Shown here: positions 7,400 through 14,100 of the stretch, one piece after another
Numbering within the stretch: position 1 is the first letter of the stretch
How the letters are laid out: every line of letters starts with the position of its first letter
Notes under the pieces: generated by a model
Database searches by the model: none
What the model saw: the letters and a program-made list of their open reading frames with translations, nothing else
What the model was told of the DNA's origin: nothing
Position numbers and translations under genes: made by a program
From: a virus
Strand: one strand, 5' to 3'
Length of the DNA stretch: 49,481 nucleotides
Virus record (IMG/VR): IMGVR_UViG_3300018080_000243
Span: 1 to 49,481 of that record

Positions 7400-8062
7400 C
7401 TAGTCTAGCCCCTGACGGTTTTCATGCTCCTTGTAGGATGCGAGCATTTGGTCCGCCCGGGCCACTGGGTCGTACCCATCCCGTGCATTGAGCATTGCAC
7501 AAACAAACAGTGCATGTATTATCCGGTCCGATGCTTTGGCGATCTCCGTCCTGATAGTTTCTCGTGTGTCTATCGCATCCTGCCTGACTAGTCCGTCAAA
7601 CGTACCCATCACCTTCTCCTCACCACAACAACTCTGATTCTGGGACCTTGACGCCGCCACTGTATCAACCTTCTCCCTTGCCATCTCTGTCCACTGCTTA
7701 CGAGCTTTTGCTAACTCTCCTTCAATCTCCGCAAGTTTCCCTTGCAACTGATCCCGCTCCCATTCGAGCCGTCCAACTTCGTGCCTCTCCCAGTGTTCTT
7801 CGAGGTATGCCACGAGCTTGGTCAGATCGTCCACTTTGCCGCAATACAAGCAGCTCTGGCTATACGCCAGGCATGTTTCTGCGGCCCGGTAGACGTTGCT
7901 CGTAACGTGCGCATACTCGGAGCCTTCTGGGATGCAGTAGTCTATACTGGGGAACGGAGCATCTGCCGGCAAGGTAAACCTGTAGTTAACCTGCCTCGCA
8001 TCCGGATGACAGAAATCATAACAGCCCATGTTTGTCTGTACTGTCGGGAATTCGTTCGGCAT
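7400..8062 (-). CDS. Unknown protein with coiled coil (220 aa)
   Basis: The start at 8062 (MPNEFPTVQ) is chosen because an AGGAGG lies upstream; a longer frame to 8269 has a low-complexity arginine-rich extension that is unlikely to be real. The N-terminal half has several cysteines, including CLYCGK. A helical, charged segment at about residues 95-135 looks like a coiled coil. An in-frame ATG at 7609 (residue 152) also has a good ribosome site (GAGGAG), so a separate 69-residue C-terminal product is possible. Last gene of the leftward arm. No family recognised. Confidence 0.7.
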   Translation of the reverse strand: MPNEFPTVQTNMGCYDFCHPDARQVNYRFTLPADAPFPSIDYCIPEGSEYAHVTSNVYRAAETCLAYSQSCLYCGKVDDLTKLVAYLEEHWERHEVGRLEWERDQLQGKLAEIEGELAKARKQWTEMAREKVDTVAASRSQNQSCCGEEKVMGTFDGLVRQDAIDTRETIRTEIAKASDRIIHALFVCAMLNARDGYDPVARADQMLASYKEHENRQGLD

Positions 8063-8109
8063 CACGTCCTCCTCATAAGCAACATCCGCTTCATACTTAT
8101 GCCTGTTCC

Positions 8110-8334
8110 TTACGTTGACGGATACTCGGCTTCGTAGTCGCGCATGGCGAGCGTGCCCACCACGGCGGCGCAGGCCAGTTGAAGCAGGACCACGTCGTGA
8201 GGGCCCTGCAAGTCGGCGCCGTCGCGGAGTTCGCGGAGCCGCTTTTGGCACGTGCGCAACATCGTCCACAGTTGATCGTCCGCCGCCTTGATCTTCAAGT
8301 ATCGGGCGCGTTCTTTTGTATCAGGTTTCGCCAT
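8110..8334 (-). CDS. Small unknown helical protein (74 aa)
   Basis: Start at 8334 (MAKPDTKERARY) with GGAG upstream; it overlaps the end of the preceding gene by 14 bases. The product is mostly helical and highly charged with a hydrophobic helix near the C-terminus (VVLLQLACAAVVGTLAM). No family recognised. Confidence 0.6.
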   Translation of the reverse strand: MAKPDTKERARYLKIKAADDQLWTMLRTCQKRLRELRDGADLQGPHDVVLLQLACAAVVGTLAMRDYEAEYPST

Positions 8335-8728
8335 CGGTTTTCTCCAACGGTAGACCGTCATAGACGTAGAGTCCGCGGTCGACCTTGCGTATACCAGGTA
8401 TTCCTCGCGACAGTTCGCTGCCAACCAGGTTGCCCAACGAGGTTCTGCCGCGCTTCGTAACTCCCCAATGGCCCAACAGTTGGCCTACCTCTCTCGGGGT
8501 GGTGGGCCGGTGGTATACCTTCAAGGCCATCCGAATCTGAGCCCGGAACGAGAGTTCGTGGAGATTCTCCGGCCTCTTGTGGGGCCTTAAGTGCCAGGGT
8601 AGATTGCCGGTCACCTCTCGGGAGATCAGTTGGTTAATTTGGTTCATCCGTTCGAGGGCTTGTTGCAGCTCTTTTTGCACGGCTGCGTTCAGATATTGCA
8701 GGCCCTTTTTGAACTCGGGAAATTCCAT
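8321..8728 (-). CDS. Winged-helix-like protein (135 aa)
   Basis: Start at 8728 (MEFPEFKKGL) with AGAGG upstream. Residues 1-35 look like a coiled coil; residues about 60-123 have the helix-helix-wing pattern of a winged-helix DNA-binding domain (PTTPREVGQLLGHWGVTKRG followed by KVDRGLYVYD). It may be a small DNA-binding regulator. Its start lies 95 bases inside the preceding membrane-protein gene. Confidence 0.7.
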   Translation of the reverse strand: MEFPEFKKGLQYLNAAVQKELQQALERMNQINQLISREVTGNLPWHLRPHKRPENLHELSFRAQIRMALKVYHRPTTPREVGQLLGHWGVTKRGRTSLGNLVGSELSRGIPGIRKVDRGLYVYDGLPLEKTDGET

Positions 8729-8897
8729 CGGCAACCTCTTTGTAGTTTTCGAGCCGGTATGGGCTCTGTTCTGCTCGTCCATCCGCGAGTCCGCGGTCAC
8801 GCCCCGCCAGCCAGCCGGCGTAGAAGCATATCACCGGGACGATACTCACCAGACTCAAAATCACCCATCTAATCCATGCGTCGGCTGCAGGTTCCAT
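8634..8897 (-). CDS. Small membrane protein (87 aa)
   Basis: The ATG at 8897 has GGAGAG upstream and lies five bases beyond the stop of the alanine-rich gene. One hydrophobic segment near the N-terminus (WVILSLVSIVPVICFYAGWL) should span the membrane; the rest is charged and soluble. It overlaps the next gene by 95 bases in another frame, which is long for phage genes, so one of the two may use another start. It could be holin-like or a membrane anchor; function unknown. Confidence 0.55.
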   Translation of the reverse strand: MEPAADAWIRWVILSLVSIVPVICFYAGWLAGRDRGLADGRAEQSPYRLENYKEVADGISRVQKGPAISERSRAKRAATSPRTDEPN

Positions 8898-8901
8898 GTT
8901 C

Positions 8902-9582
8902 TCACTCTCCAGGTTCGTCCGCGACCGCTTCTTGTGCCAGGCGGTCGAGGTCCAGTGTTCCCGATATTCGTGCCGTGTCCTCCACCGCTGTCGCCGCCCA
9001 CTCCGTCCCCGCCCAATCGCCCGCCTCCGCCGCCGCCCATGCCGCCCCCGCCGCCGCGCATGCCGCCGCCTCCGCTGGCCATACCGCCGCCTCCGCCGGC
9101 CATGCCGCCGCGGTTATCGCCGCCCCCGCCGCCGCGGTTATCGCCGCGTTCTCCGCCTCCGCCGCCGCCTGTCGGCTGCGGTTTTTGCCGGCAAGCCAAT
9201 CATTGGCCCAGTCCAGCCATGCGGGCTCGGAGTAAACTTCGCGTGCGCAATAGATTGCGAATCTCAGCCGTTGGGGAAGTGTTACGACCGGCATTGTTAT
9301 CCGGCGAATTGTCGTGCAGCTCCCGACCCCAAGCTTGAGCCCCGCGTCGTTTCGCGTAGGGCCGGCGATCTCGCACTCCCACAAGTGCGCTGATTCGCCG
9401 TAGTTGCCGTGGATCGGATCGAGCATCACGGGGAGCAGCGGGGTAGTCGTCTGGTACAGGTGAATCCAGCCGTCGGTGCACAGACCGCCTTCACCAGGCG
9501 CGGTGTGTCTAACTCCCGCGCCCCATTGAGTCTCGCGATCCAGCCCCGTCTTATCCTCGTCGTCCGTGAATTTTAGATACAT
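8902..9582 (-). CDS. DUF7666-like protein with alanine-rich tail
   Basis: Residues 1-135 resemble a phage family with conserved CTDGWIH and LDPIHGNYG motifs and a C-terminal CAREVYSEPAW segment, often seen in phages of GC-rich hosts (recalled as DUF7666). From about residue 138 the protein becomes low-complexity, alanine-dominated, with short repeats such as AAITAAAGAAITAAAWPAEA. Function unknown. The start has GGAGCG upstream. Confidence 0.75.
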   Translation of the reverse strand: MYLKFTDDEDKTGLDRETQWGAGVRHTAPGEGGLCTDGWIHLYQTTTPLLPVMLDPIHGNYGESAHLWECEIAGPTRNDAGLKLGVGSCTTIRRITMPVVTLPQRLRFAIYCAREVYSEPAWLDWANDWLAGKNRSRQAAAEAENAAITAAAGAAITAAAWPAEAAVWPAEAAACAAAGAAWAAAEAGDWAGTEWAATAVEDTARISGTLDLDRLAQEAVADEPGE

Positions 9583-9613
9583 TGTTCGCTCCTTCGCCGA
9601 ATTGAACTTTCCT

Positions 9614-10102
9614 TTATACGACGCTCCAGATTACCTCTTTCTCTCGGCGGTCATAGAGCGTAGCGTTGCCGTGGTCGTTAACCTCGAGGATGTAGTGCGC
9701 TTTGGTTTCCGGCCATTTGGTTCCGGCCTTGATCTTGAGGATCGGGTACTCGTCACCCTTGCTCGGGTCGGTAGTGCTCTCGGCGTCAACCACTTCCCAT
9801 TGCACCCAGAAGCCGAAATCGGCTCCGTCGCCGGGATGGGCCCCGAAATAGCAGTAAATCGGGGCATAGAGGTTGTCCAGAGCGTTGGCCAAGCACTCCA
9901 GGTCTTCGCTGAGAAGGAATCCAAGGGGGTCTTGCTTCCGTTCGAAGTAATCAGGCTGCTCGGTGTCGCGTATTAGGTCTTTCAGGGCCTGGTCGTCTTC
10001 AGGGATTCCCAAGCGCTTCAACTCGTTGACGATTGCGGGAATCAGGTCTTCCGGGCGCAGGGTGCTCGAGATAACGGTTCCGATCTTTGCTGGGGTAGTC
10101 AT
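9614..10102 (-). CDS. Unknown phage protein (162 aa)
   Basis: The ATG at 10102 follows TAGGAG. The product is acidic and soluble, with an N-terminal helical part and a C-terminal strand-rich part (HYILEVNDHGNATLYDRREK) where a small beta sheet is likely. No family recognised. It lies between the clamp-like gene and the alanine-rich gene in one leftward series with short gaps. Confidence 0.65.
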   Translation of the reverse strand: MTTPAKIGTVISSTLRPEDLIPAIVNELKRLGIPEDDQALKDLIRDTEQPDYFERKQDPLGFLLSEDLECLANALDNLYAPIYCYFGAHPGDGADFGFWVQWEVVDAESTTDPSKGDEYPILKIKAGTKWPETKAHYILEVNDHGNATLYDRREKEVIWSVV

Positions 10103-10111
10103 CGTTTGCTC

Positions 10112-10759
10112 CTAAACTCGGTTGCCTGCGGGCCAGCCCTCGGGCCGCCTGATCGGCATGAGCAGCGCCAGAGCACTAATCCCGTCGGCGTTCGCCTCGA
10201 ACACCAGCGGTCGCCGCGAATCCAAGGGCACGACGAGCCGAATCGATCGATTCTTTTCGTCCGTCGCTATCGCCCTTAAAACGTGGCAGACTTCAGCCAA
10301 GAGCTTCGGGTCGACGTATATCTCCGCCGCGTCCTGCCCGATGGCGTGCTCGGGAATAAGGCTCTCATACTTGGGGTAGGGGAGCTTTGAACACTCGCCT
10401 TCAATCTTGCGGGTCTGCGAGCGGTCCGCGGTCCCTATCGTATACTTTCCGTTGTTCGTCGTTTCATCGATCGCGCGGGCCCCATTCTTCGGGGAGAGCT
10501 TGCTTGCTTCATCCCAGTGGTTCACGGGGATGACGACCTCGAACCCGTTGACCGGCTCGCTATTGAGCGAGCTTTCCGCGTATTCAGGGCGCAGCTCCTT
10601 ATCCGACCACGTCACCTCGATAAGGCGCCGGCCGTCGGTGGCGGCTGCCACACACTTGTCATCCCAGACGCGCCGGACTTGCACGCCATCCGATGCGTAG
10701 CGTGTGGGCTCGGCGTTGGCCAACCTCGATACGTTCATTACCTTCTTGGGGATTAGCAT
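10112..10759 (-). CDS. Sliding-clamp-like protein (DnaN-related, 215 aa)
   Basis: The N-terminal half has the clamp-like pattern of a strand pair followed by AAATDGRRLIEVTW, and the C-terminus has PLVFEANADGISALALLMPIR, which resembles the last strand region of DNA polymerase III beta subunits. Sliding clamps encircle DNA and tether the polymerase. At 215 residues it is about two clamp domains, closer in size to PCNA or T4 gp45 than to the three-domain bacterial clamp, so it may form a trimer. AGGAGG precedes the start. Assignment rests on pattern recognition only. Confidence 0.6.
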   Translation of the reverse strand: MLIPKKVMNVSRLANAEPTRYASDGVQVRRVWDDKCVAAATDGRRLIEVTWSDKELRPEYAESSLNSEPVNGFEVVIPVNHWDEASKLSPKNGARAIDETTNNGKYTIGTADRSQTRKIEGECSKLPYPKYESLIPEHAIGQDAAEIYVDPKLLAEVCHVLRAIATDEKNRSIRLVVPLDSRRPLVFEANADGISALALLMPIRRPEGWPAGNRV

Positions 10760-11028
10760 TGTTCATTCCTCCTAGGATTACGCTGCCAGCAAGCTTGAGC
10801 GGCAATGTTGTTTGCCGTCGGGAAGCAGCTTGACGGTTTGACCATCTCCGACCACCCTTCATCCCGATTGTGGACGACGTAAGCGTAGCGGTGGGTTTCA
10901 ATCAGAAAGTGGCTTTGCGATCCCGTGTCCTGATCCACCAGCGTGATCTCGGTAAACGGTACTCCGTTCTCAACAAGCTGCTCCACGAGGGTTTTTGTGC
11001 GTAGGTCCTTGGCTAACATCGCCCCCAT
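10753..11028 (-). CDS. Small unknown protein (91 aa)
   Basis: Start chosen at 11028, where the ATG overlaps the upstream stop (TAATG) and GAGAGGGGG lies upstream; a GTG at 11037 and an ATG at 11019 are alternatives. The product has a strand-rich middle (HFLIETHRYAYVVHNRDEGW). Its stop overlaps the clamp-like gene start by seven bases. The segment TEITLVDQDTG suggests a small beta fold; no family recognised. Confidence 0.6.
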   Translation of the reverse strand: MGAMLAKDLRTKTLVEQLVENGVPFTEITLVDQDTGSQSHFLIETHRYAYVVHNRDEGWSEMVKPSSCFPTANNIAAQACWQRNPRRNEQC

Positions 11029-11231
11029 TAGAAGCACCCCCTCTCCAGCATGTCGGCCTCGGAGTTCTCCGCGCTCACAACCGGTTCAAGATGTACATCC
11101 CAGTCCAGGTGAGCGGCCGCAATCGCTTCGGCGCTCGTCAACTGCCCGTCCAGTACCGTCCCAAGCCCGTGCCAGTCCGGTACGCGCGACCCGTACATCG
11201 GGTTGTCCAGTTCCCAGATTTCGTGACTCAT
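11028..11231 (-). CDS. Miniature DUF932-like protein (67 aa)
   Basis: The sequence matches the N-terminal signature of the phage/plasmid DUF932 family: MSHEI, then a VPDWHGLGT motif, then a LDWDV motif. Family members normally exceed 250 residues; here only the first domain is present and a clean stop follows, so it is either a truncated remnant or a deliberate stand-alone form. Ribosome site is weak. The stop is coupled to the next start (TAATG). Confidence 0.6.
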   Translation of the reverse strand: MSHEIWELDNPMYGSRVPDWHGLGTVLDGQLTSAEAIAAAHLDWDVHLEPVVSAENSEADMLERGCF

Positions 11232-11248
11232 GGTCCTTTACTCCAATC

Positions 11249-11307
11249 GGCTCCCTCGTCAGCCACCGGTCGCCAGCCGGCAGGACGCCCCGCAGGGCGT
11301 TTCGGGG
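11249..11307 (-). repeat. 59-bp post-stop repeat, copy 1
   Basis: Begins directly after the stop codon of the leftward gene at 11308-11547 and contains the hairpin ACGCCC-TGCG-GGGCGT. A copy with three substitutions and one indel lies at 11574-11631, directly after the stop of the next gene upstream. It may be a transcript-processing or attenuation element. Confidence 0.75.
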
Positions 11308-11547
11308 TTAGACAGAGATTACCTTTGCGGTGTTGCCACATCGGCTGGCCACCCGCGCAGCAGCACGGTGTGAACGGAAACGGTAGGCGTGGTCTCGCGA
11401 GCCCCATTCCGGCCCACCTCGCAAGGACGCACCCTTGTCACGTACTATCTTACCTTGCTTTGTCGAGTAGTAGTAACCCGGCGGAGCAACTACGGTGCCG
11501 TACTTGGCGTTTTGCTCAGCATTGTCTGCGATGATCCACGCTTGCAT
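11308..11547 (-). CDS. Small unknown basic protein (79 aa)
   Basis: Start at 11547 with AAGGAG upstream. The N-terminus (MQAWIIADNAEQNAKYG) and a tyrosine-rich turn (PPGYYYSTKQGKIVRDKG) precede a basic C-terminus with many arginines. No family recognised. It lies between two copies of the post-stop repeat. Confidence 0.55.
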   Translation of the reverse strand: MQAWIIADNAEQNAKYGTVVAPPGYYYSTKQGKIVRDKGASLRGGPEWGSRDHAYRFRSHRAAARVASRCGNTAKVISV

Positions 11548-11573
11548 TGTCTTGCTCCTTACGTTGTCGCCTT

Positions 11574-11631
11574 GGCTCCCTCATCAGCCACCGGTTGCCA
11601 GCCGGCGGGACGCCCCGCAGGGCGTTTCGGG
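11574..11631 (-). repeat. 58-bp post-stop repeat, copy 2
   Basis: Starts next to the TAA of the leftward gene at 11632-11841 and is nearly identical to 11249-11307, including the GACGCCC/GGGCGT hairpin. Shorter hairpins of the same GACGCC type occur at 11932-11947 and 12180-12196. Confidence 0.75.
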
Positions 11632-11841
11632 TTACAGCAGCCAATCAAGCCGCTCATGCTCCCGGGCGCTAATCCGCGGGTCATCCGGCTGGATCGCCTC
11701 AAAAATCCCGGCACCGAGCCCGATGCCGCCGGGCCAGGTTTGGTCGTCGTCGCACAGCTCAAAGCCCCAGTGATTGTCTGCCGGGCGCTGGACGTAGATT
11801 TCGCCGTTGTTGTGGAGTACGTAGCCTTTGTAGGTTGTCAT
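11632..11841 (-). CDS. Small unknown protein (69 aa)
   Basis: The ATG at 11841 overlaps the stop of the 23-residue frame (TGATG) and AGGA lies seven bases upstream; a GTG at 11847 is the alternative. The product starts MTTYKGYVLHNNGEIYVQRP, a beta-hairpin-like pattern, and ends in a charged helix. No family recognised. Confidence 0.6.
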   Translation of the reverse strand: MTTYKGYVLHNNGEIYVQRPADNHWGFELCDDDQTWPGGIGLGAGIFEAIQPDDPRISAREHERLDWLL

Positions 11842-11912
11842 CAGCACTTCCTTTCAAGATAGTTGTCGAACCGATCCGCGGACCGACGGTTTCCGTAGTA
11901 GCGTCGATACAT
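11841..11912 (-). CDS. Very small ORF (23 aa)
   Basis: A 23-codon frame begins with an ATG behind TAGGAGTGAAGG and ends in TGATG overlap with the next gene. The peptide is rich in arginine and tyrosine (MYRRYYGNRRSADRF). Its good ribosome site and coupling suggest a leader peptide or a micro-protein that promotes translation of the next gene. Confidence 0.45.
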   Translation of the reverse strand: MYRRYYGNRRSADRFDNYLERKC

Positions 11913-11922
11913 GCCTTCACTC

Positions 11923-12159
11923 CTAATGCGAGACGCCCCGCGGCGCCTCAGTGCCAATGGCTTCATCCGGGGTATCACAAAAGCAGTAGGCCCCGATGCC
12001 CTTCAGGGCCGACGCAACGCGCCGTTCGGCCCAATCCCTGAATTCTTCCGGCGTACCAGTCCAATGCCGGCAAGCGTGGTCAAGGTCACGCTCGACGATC
12101 GCTATCTTCGTGGCCAGCGTTCTCCCGGTTACGCTCCGTACGTGATGGGGTATGCTCAT
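11923..12159 (-). CDS. Small unknown protein, first gene of leftward arm (78 aa)
   Basis: The ATG at 12159 lies behind AGGAGTGAAGG. It is the first gene after the leftward promoter at 12203-12231. The product has a helical N-terminus with a TGTPEEFRDWAERR segment and a CFC motif near the end. No family recognised. Confidence 0.6.
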   Translation of the reverse strand: MSIPHHVRSVTGRTLATKIAIVERDLDHACRHWTGTPEEFRDWAERRVASALKGIGAYCFCDTPDEAIGTEAPRGVSH

Positions 12160-12192
12160 GATCCTTCACTCCTACAAGTGACGCCCCAGTGC

Positions 12193-12231
12193 GTCTACAC
12201 TAAGTCTACACCATGATTGCCAGAGGTGCAA
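12193..12231 (-). promoter_or_regulatory. Leftward-arm promoter with direct-repeat operator
   Basis: Read on the minus strand: TTGCAC (12231-12226), 17 bp, TAGACT (12208-12203). A second overlapping candidate is TTGAAA (12241-12236), 17 bp, AATCAT. The -10 lies in the first of two direct repeats GTGTAGAC spaced 11 bp apart (12211-12204 and 12200-12193). The same repeat pair with the same spacing lies in the promoter at 44651. Confidence 0.6.
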
Positions 12232-12330
12232 GCATTTTCAAGTTTTTTTTGCAAGCGGTGGACGGGGAGGCCGTGAGCCCAACGTGAGCCCGATGTGATT
12301 CACGCTGAGCTTACGCCGGGCTCACGAGTC

Positions 12331-12392
12331 CCGTCGCTCCCTGTCGCTCCCCGCGGCTCCCCGTGGCTCCCCACGGCTCCCCACGGCTCCCC
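12331..12392. repeat. 10-bp tandem array, six units
   Basis: Six consecutive units of about CCRYSGCTCC follow one another in strict 10-bp phase with variation only in the middle bases. The phase is close to one DNA turn, so a bound protein would line up on one face. Confidence 0.85.
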
Positions 12393-12419
12393 CAGCGCAA
12401 CCGGCTAAGACGCCACGAG

Positions 12420-12475
12420 TGTCGCCTCGATGTGTCGCCTCAGGTGTCGCCCTGAGTGTCGCCTCACCTGTCGCT
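12420..12475. repeat. 12-13-bp array of TGTCGCC, five units
   Basis: TGTCGCC or TGTCGCT occurs at 12420, 12433, 12445, 12457 and 12469, at 12-13 bp spacing. Confidence 0.8.
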
Positions 12476-12485
12476 ATGGGGGATT

Positions 12486-12511
12486 ATTGGTGGGCAATAT
12501 TGGTAGGCAAT
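12486..12511. repeat. 13-bp tandem duplication
   Basis: ATTGGTGGGCAAT is followed directly by ATTGGTAGGCAAT (one substitution). It is more AT-rich than its surroundings and could be an unwinding element. Confidence 0.8.
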
Positions 12512-12828
12512 ATTTTCTGTCCCGTAGATAAGCGCCCCATTGCCGAGACACTGAAGTGCAACTTCAACAACAGACCCTCACATATCGGACGATTTTACCC
12601 CCATTTGCGCTACCGTGAGGCCGGTTCGCGTTAAGATGACACCTGCCTGACCGCTTACGTGCGCATAATTGTCTGCGCCCTGGGACATCTTTACCACACC
12701 CCCCCGTCCGATTTTGATACATACGCCCCGTATATTCCCACTCCCCCAACTCCCCCATTTCCACCCCAGTCCCCCCGAACTCGCAAGCCCATCTAAGGGC
12801 AGCGGGTTTACAGGTTTGCGCTCAGGTT

Positions 12829-12934
12829 TACTGCCCGAATACTGCCCACTGGTACCCCGTAGATCGGCCTTTTTGACCCCATAAGGGCCGATTACTGTTC
12901 TCGGTTACTGCCTGAATACTGCTCAGGTTACTGC
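12829..12934. repeat. Iteron-like TACTGC repeats
   Basis: TACTGC or TACTGT occurs at 12829, 12840, 12893, 12906, 12917 and 12929, with 11-12 bp spacing inside the two clusters and CAGGTT or CGGTT often just before. This resembles iterons of replication origins. Confidence 0.65.
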
Positions 12935-13371
12935 TCAGGTTGCTATCGATCGGCAGACTGGCGTCATTGATCCGAGGTGTTTCGGGGCCCGCCCCCGGAG
13001 CCGCACAGAAAACAAAGCCCTGGTTTAACCGCCCATAAGGCGTACCGCCTCATAGGCTGCGCCCCGGAGATTTCACGCTCCGGAACCGTCGGTGTTCCCT
13101 CTGCTTACGCCGCCAGCCCCCCAGAGTATGTCCGAGTGGCGTGCCTGTCAATGTAACAAGTTTGTAACAGGTGTGTGGCTTTAGCTTTTGGGGTGTATCG
13201 GGGATTCTGTGGTGCTGAGTGGGGATTTTCTCGGGCGGTTCCCGGTGGAAAATTTTCGTATCGGACTCGATGTGTCGTCACAGCGCGCGAGGTCGCGTGT
13301 CTCTGATCTGAACTTTCAGGGGTTCTGGAATCGGGGGCGTTTGCAGGCTCTCAGCGGGTATGCCAGGGGGT

Positions 13372-13406
13372 TGACACCTCGATTGAAGGTCAGAAACGAG
13401 GTGTCA
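13372..13406. promoter_or_regulatory. Perfect 10-bp dyad (operator candidate)
   Basis: TGACACCTCG and its exact complement CGAGGTGTCA are separated by 15 bases. A TTGACA overlaps the left arm but no good -10 follows at 17 bp. It may be a protein-binding site or a hairpin. Confidence 0.5.
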
Positions 13407-13470
13407 CGCTCGTGCCCAGGGTGTGTCGGGCGCGATAGTTTTCGTGTCGTTCAGTACTCGGTCTCGGGCC

Positions 13471-13544
13471 GGCCCGGGGGTTTGGTGTAAAGGTCGGTCA
13501 AACCACCGCCCCCCCGGGCCTGCGCGGGGTAGCGATCCCCGCTA
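13471..13544 (-). terminator. Hairpins after the leftward gene at 13542
   Basis: Two strong stems lie at the 3' end of the gene: GCGGGG/CCCCGC (13524-13542, loop 7) and GGCCCGGGGG/CCCCCGGGCC (13471-13480 with 13511-13520), the latter with an inner TTTG/CAAA pairing. There is no clear T-run, so termination is inferred from stem strength. Confidence 0.4.
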
Positions 13545-14006
13545 ACCCGACGGTGTTGGGTCCTTCGTCTCGCCTTGCTCCGGTTCGAGGGCGGGGGTCG
13601 CCAGTCGATGCTCCTCCACTTCCTCCAGCCAGGCGAAGAGCCTCCTGCTTTCGGCCATCGCCTCGATCATCGTGCGATCCGCCCGACCGACGATCATCGA
13701 CTCCCCGACGTCGTCCCCCGCGGGAACCACGTCGGCGTTCCACCATCTGTTGAAGTACCCGATGATGCACGTGTCTTTCGCGCTGTTCCAGCCGTACCAC
13801 CGGCGTCCGGCACGCTGGAGCTGCAACTTGATCTGCTGGCGTAGCGCCTCGCGCGCTTCTTCCGCGCTATGGCCCAGGGCGGCGTAGAAGTGCGGACCTT
13901 CCTCTGCTCGCCCTTGGGCTCTATAGCAGGCTTGGTATAAATTCCCGCCGTAAAGCCGCCGCACGGTGATCGGGAGCATCAGGTGTTGGGTGATTTCGTC
14001 GCTCAT
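13542..14006 (-). CDS. Unknown protein (154 aa), divergent gene
   Basis: The ATG at 14006 follows TTGGAGG and the promoter at 14024-14052. The product starts MSDEITQHLMLPITVRRLYG, has a YQACYRAQG strand segment and a helical middle, and ends in an acidic tail. No family recognised. Head to head with the winged-helix gene at 14144, it may be co-regulated with it. Confidence 0.65.
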   Translation of the reverse strand: MSDEITQHLMLPITVRRLYGGNLYQACYRAQGRAEEGPHFYAALGHSAEEAREALRQQIKLQLQRAGRRWYGWNSAKDTCIIGYFNRWWNADVVPAGDDVGESMIVGRADRTMIEAMAESRRLFAWLEEVEEHRLATPALEPEQGETKDPTPSG

Positions 14007-14023
14007 TGTTCGCCTCCAAGGAC

Positions 14024-14052
14024 AAAATACCCCCTTCGCGGGCGAGCATCAA
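14024..14052 (-). promoter_or_regulatory. Leftward promoter of the divergent pair
   Basis: Minus strand: TTGATG (14052-14047), 17 bp, TATTTT (14029-14024). The predicted start lies just before the GGAGG of the gene at 14006, giving a very short leader. Confidence 0.5.
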
Positions 14053-14071
14053 CAAAAAAGCGGTTTTTTTC

Positions 14072-14100
14072 TTGCACTCGTCGCCGTCGCCTGGTATTTT
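14072..14100 (+). promoter_or_regulatory. Rightward promoter of the divergent pair
   Basis: TTGCAC (14072-14077), 17 bp, TATTTT (14095-14100). The same TTGCAC -35 with 17-bp spacing is seen in the leftward-arm promoter at 12203-12231. An AAAAAA-GCGG-TTTTTT dyad separates the two divergent promoters. Confidence 0.5.

Larger units (their letters stand above)
12232..13541. other. Long non-coding region, origin or partition candidate
   Basis: No credible gene is seen in 1.3 kb. The region holds four separate short direct-repeat arrays phased at 10-13 bp (listed separately), a TGTAACA direct repeat at about 13153-13169, a 10-bp dyad at 13372-13406 and hairpins next to the gene at 13542. Frames open across parts of it coincide with the repeats and look accidental. 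Phased direct repeats are typical of iteron origins and partition centromeres. Confidence 0.5.

Noticed and set aside
8577-9338. 253-codon proline-rich frame on the plus strand
   Set aside because: Antisense to the alanine-rich DUF7666-like gene; proline codons mirror the alanine repeats.
12331-12511. CRISPR array
   Set aside because: Units are 10-13 bp with no spacers, and no cas genes are near.
12419-12634. 71-codon frame
   Set aside because: Starts inside the TGTCGCC repeat array with no ribosome site.
13188-13490. 100-codon frame in the non-coding region
   Set aside because: No ribosome site, GTG-type start, and it runs through a perfect dyad; composition not protein-like.
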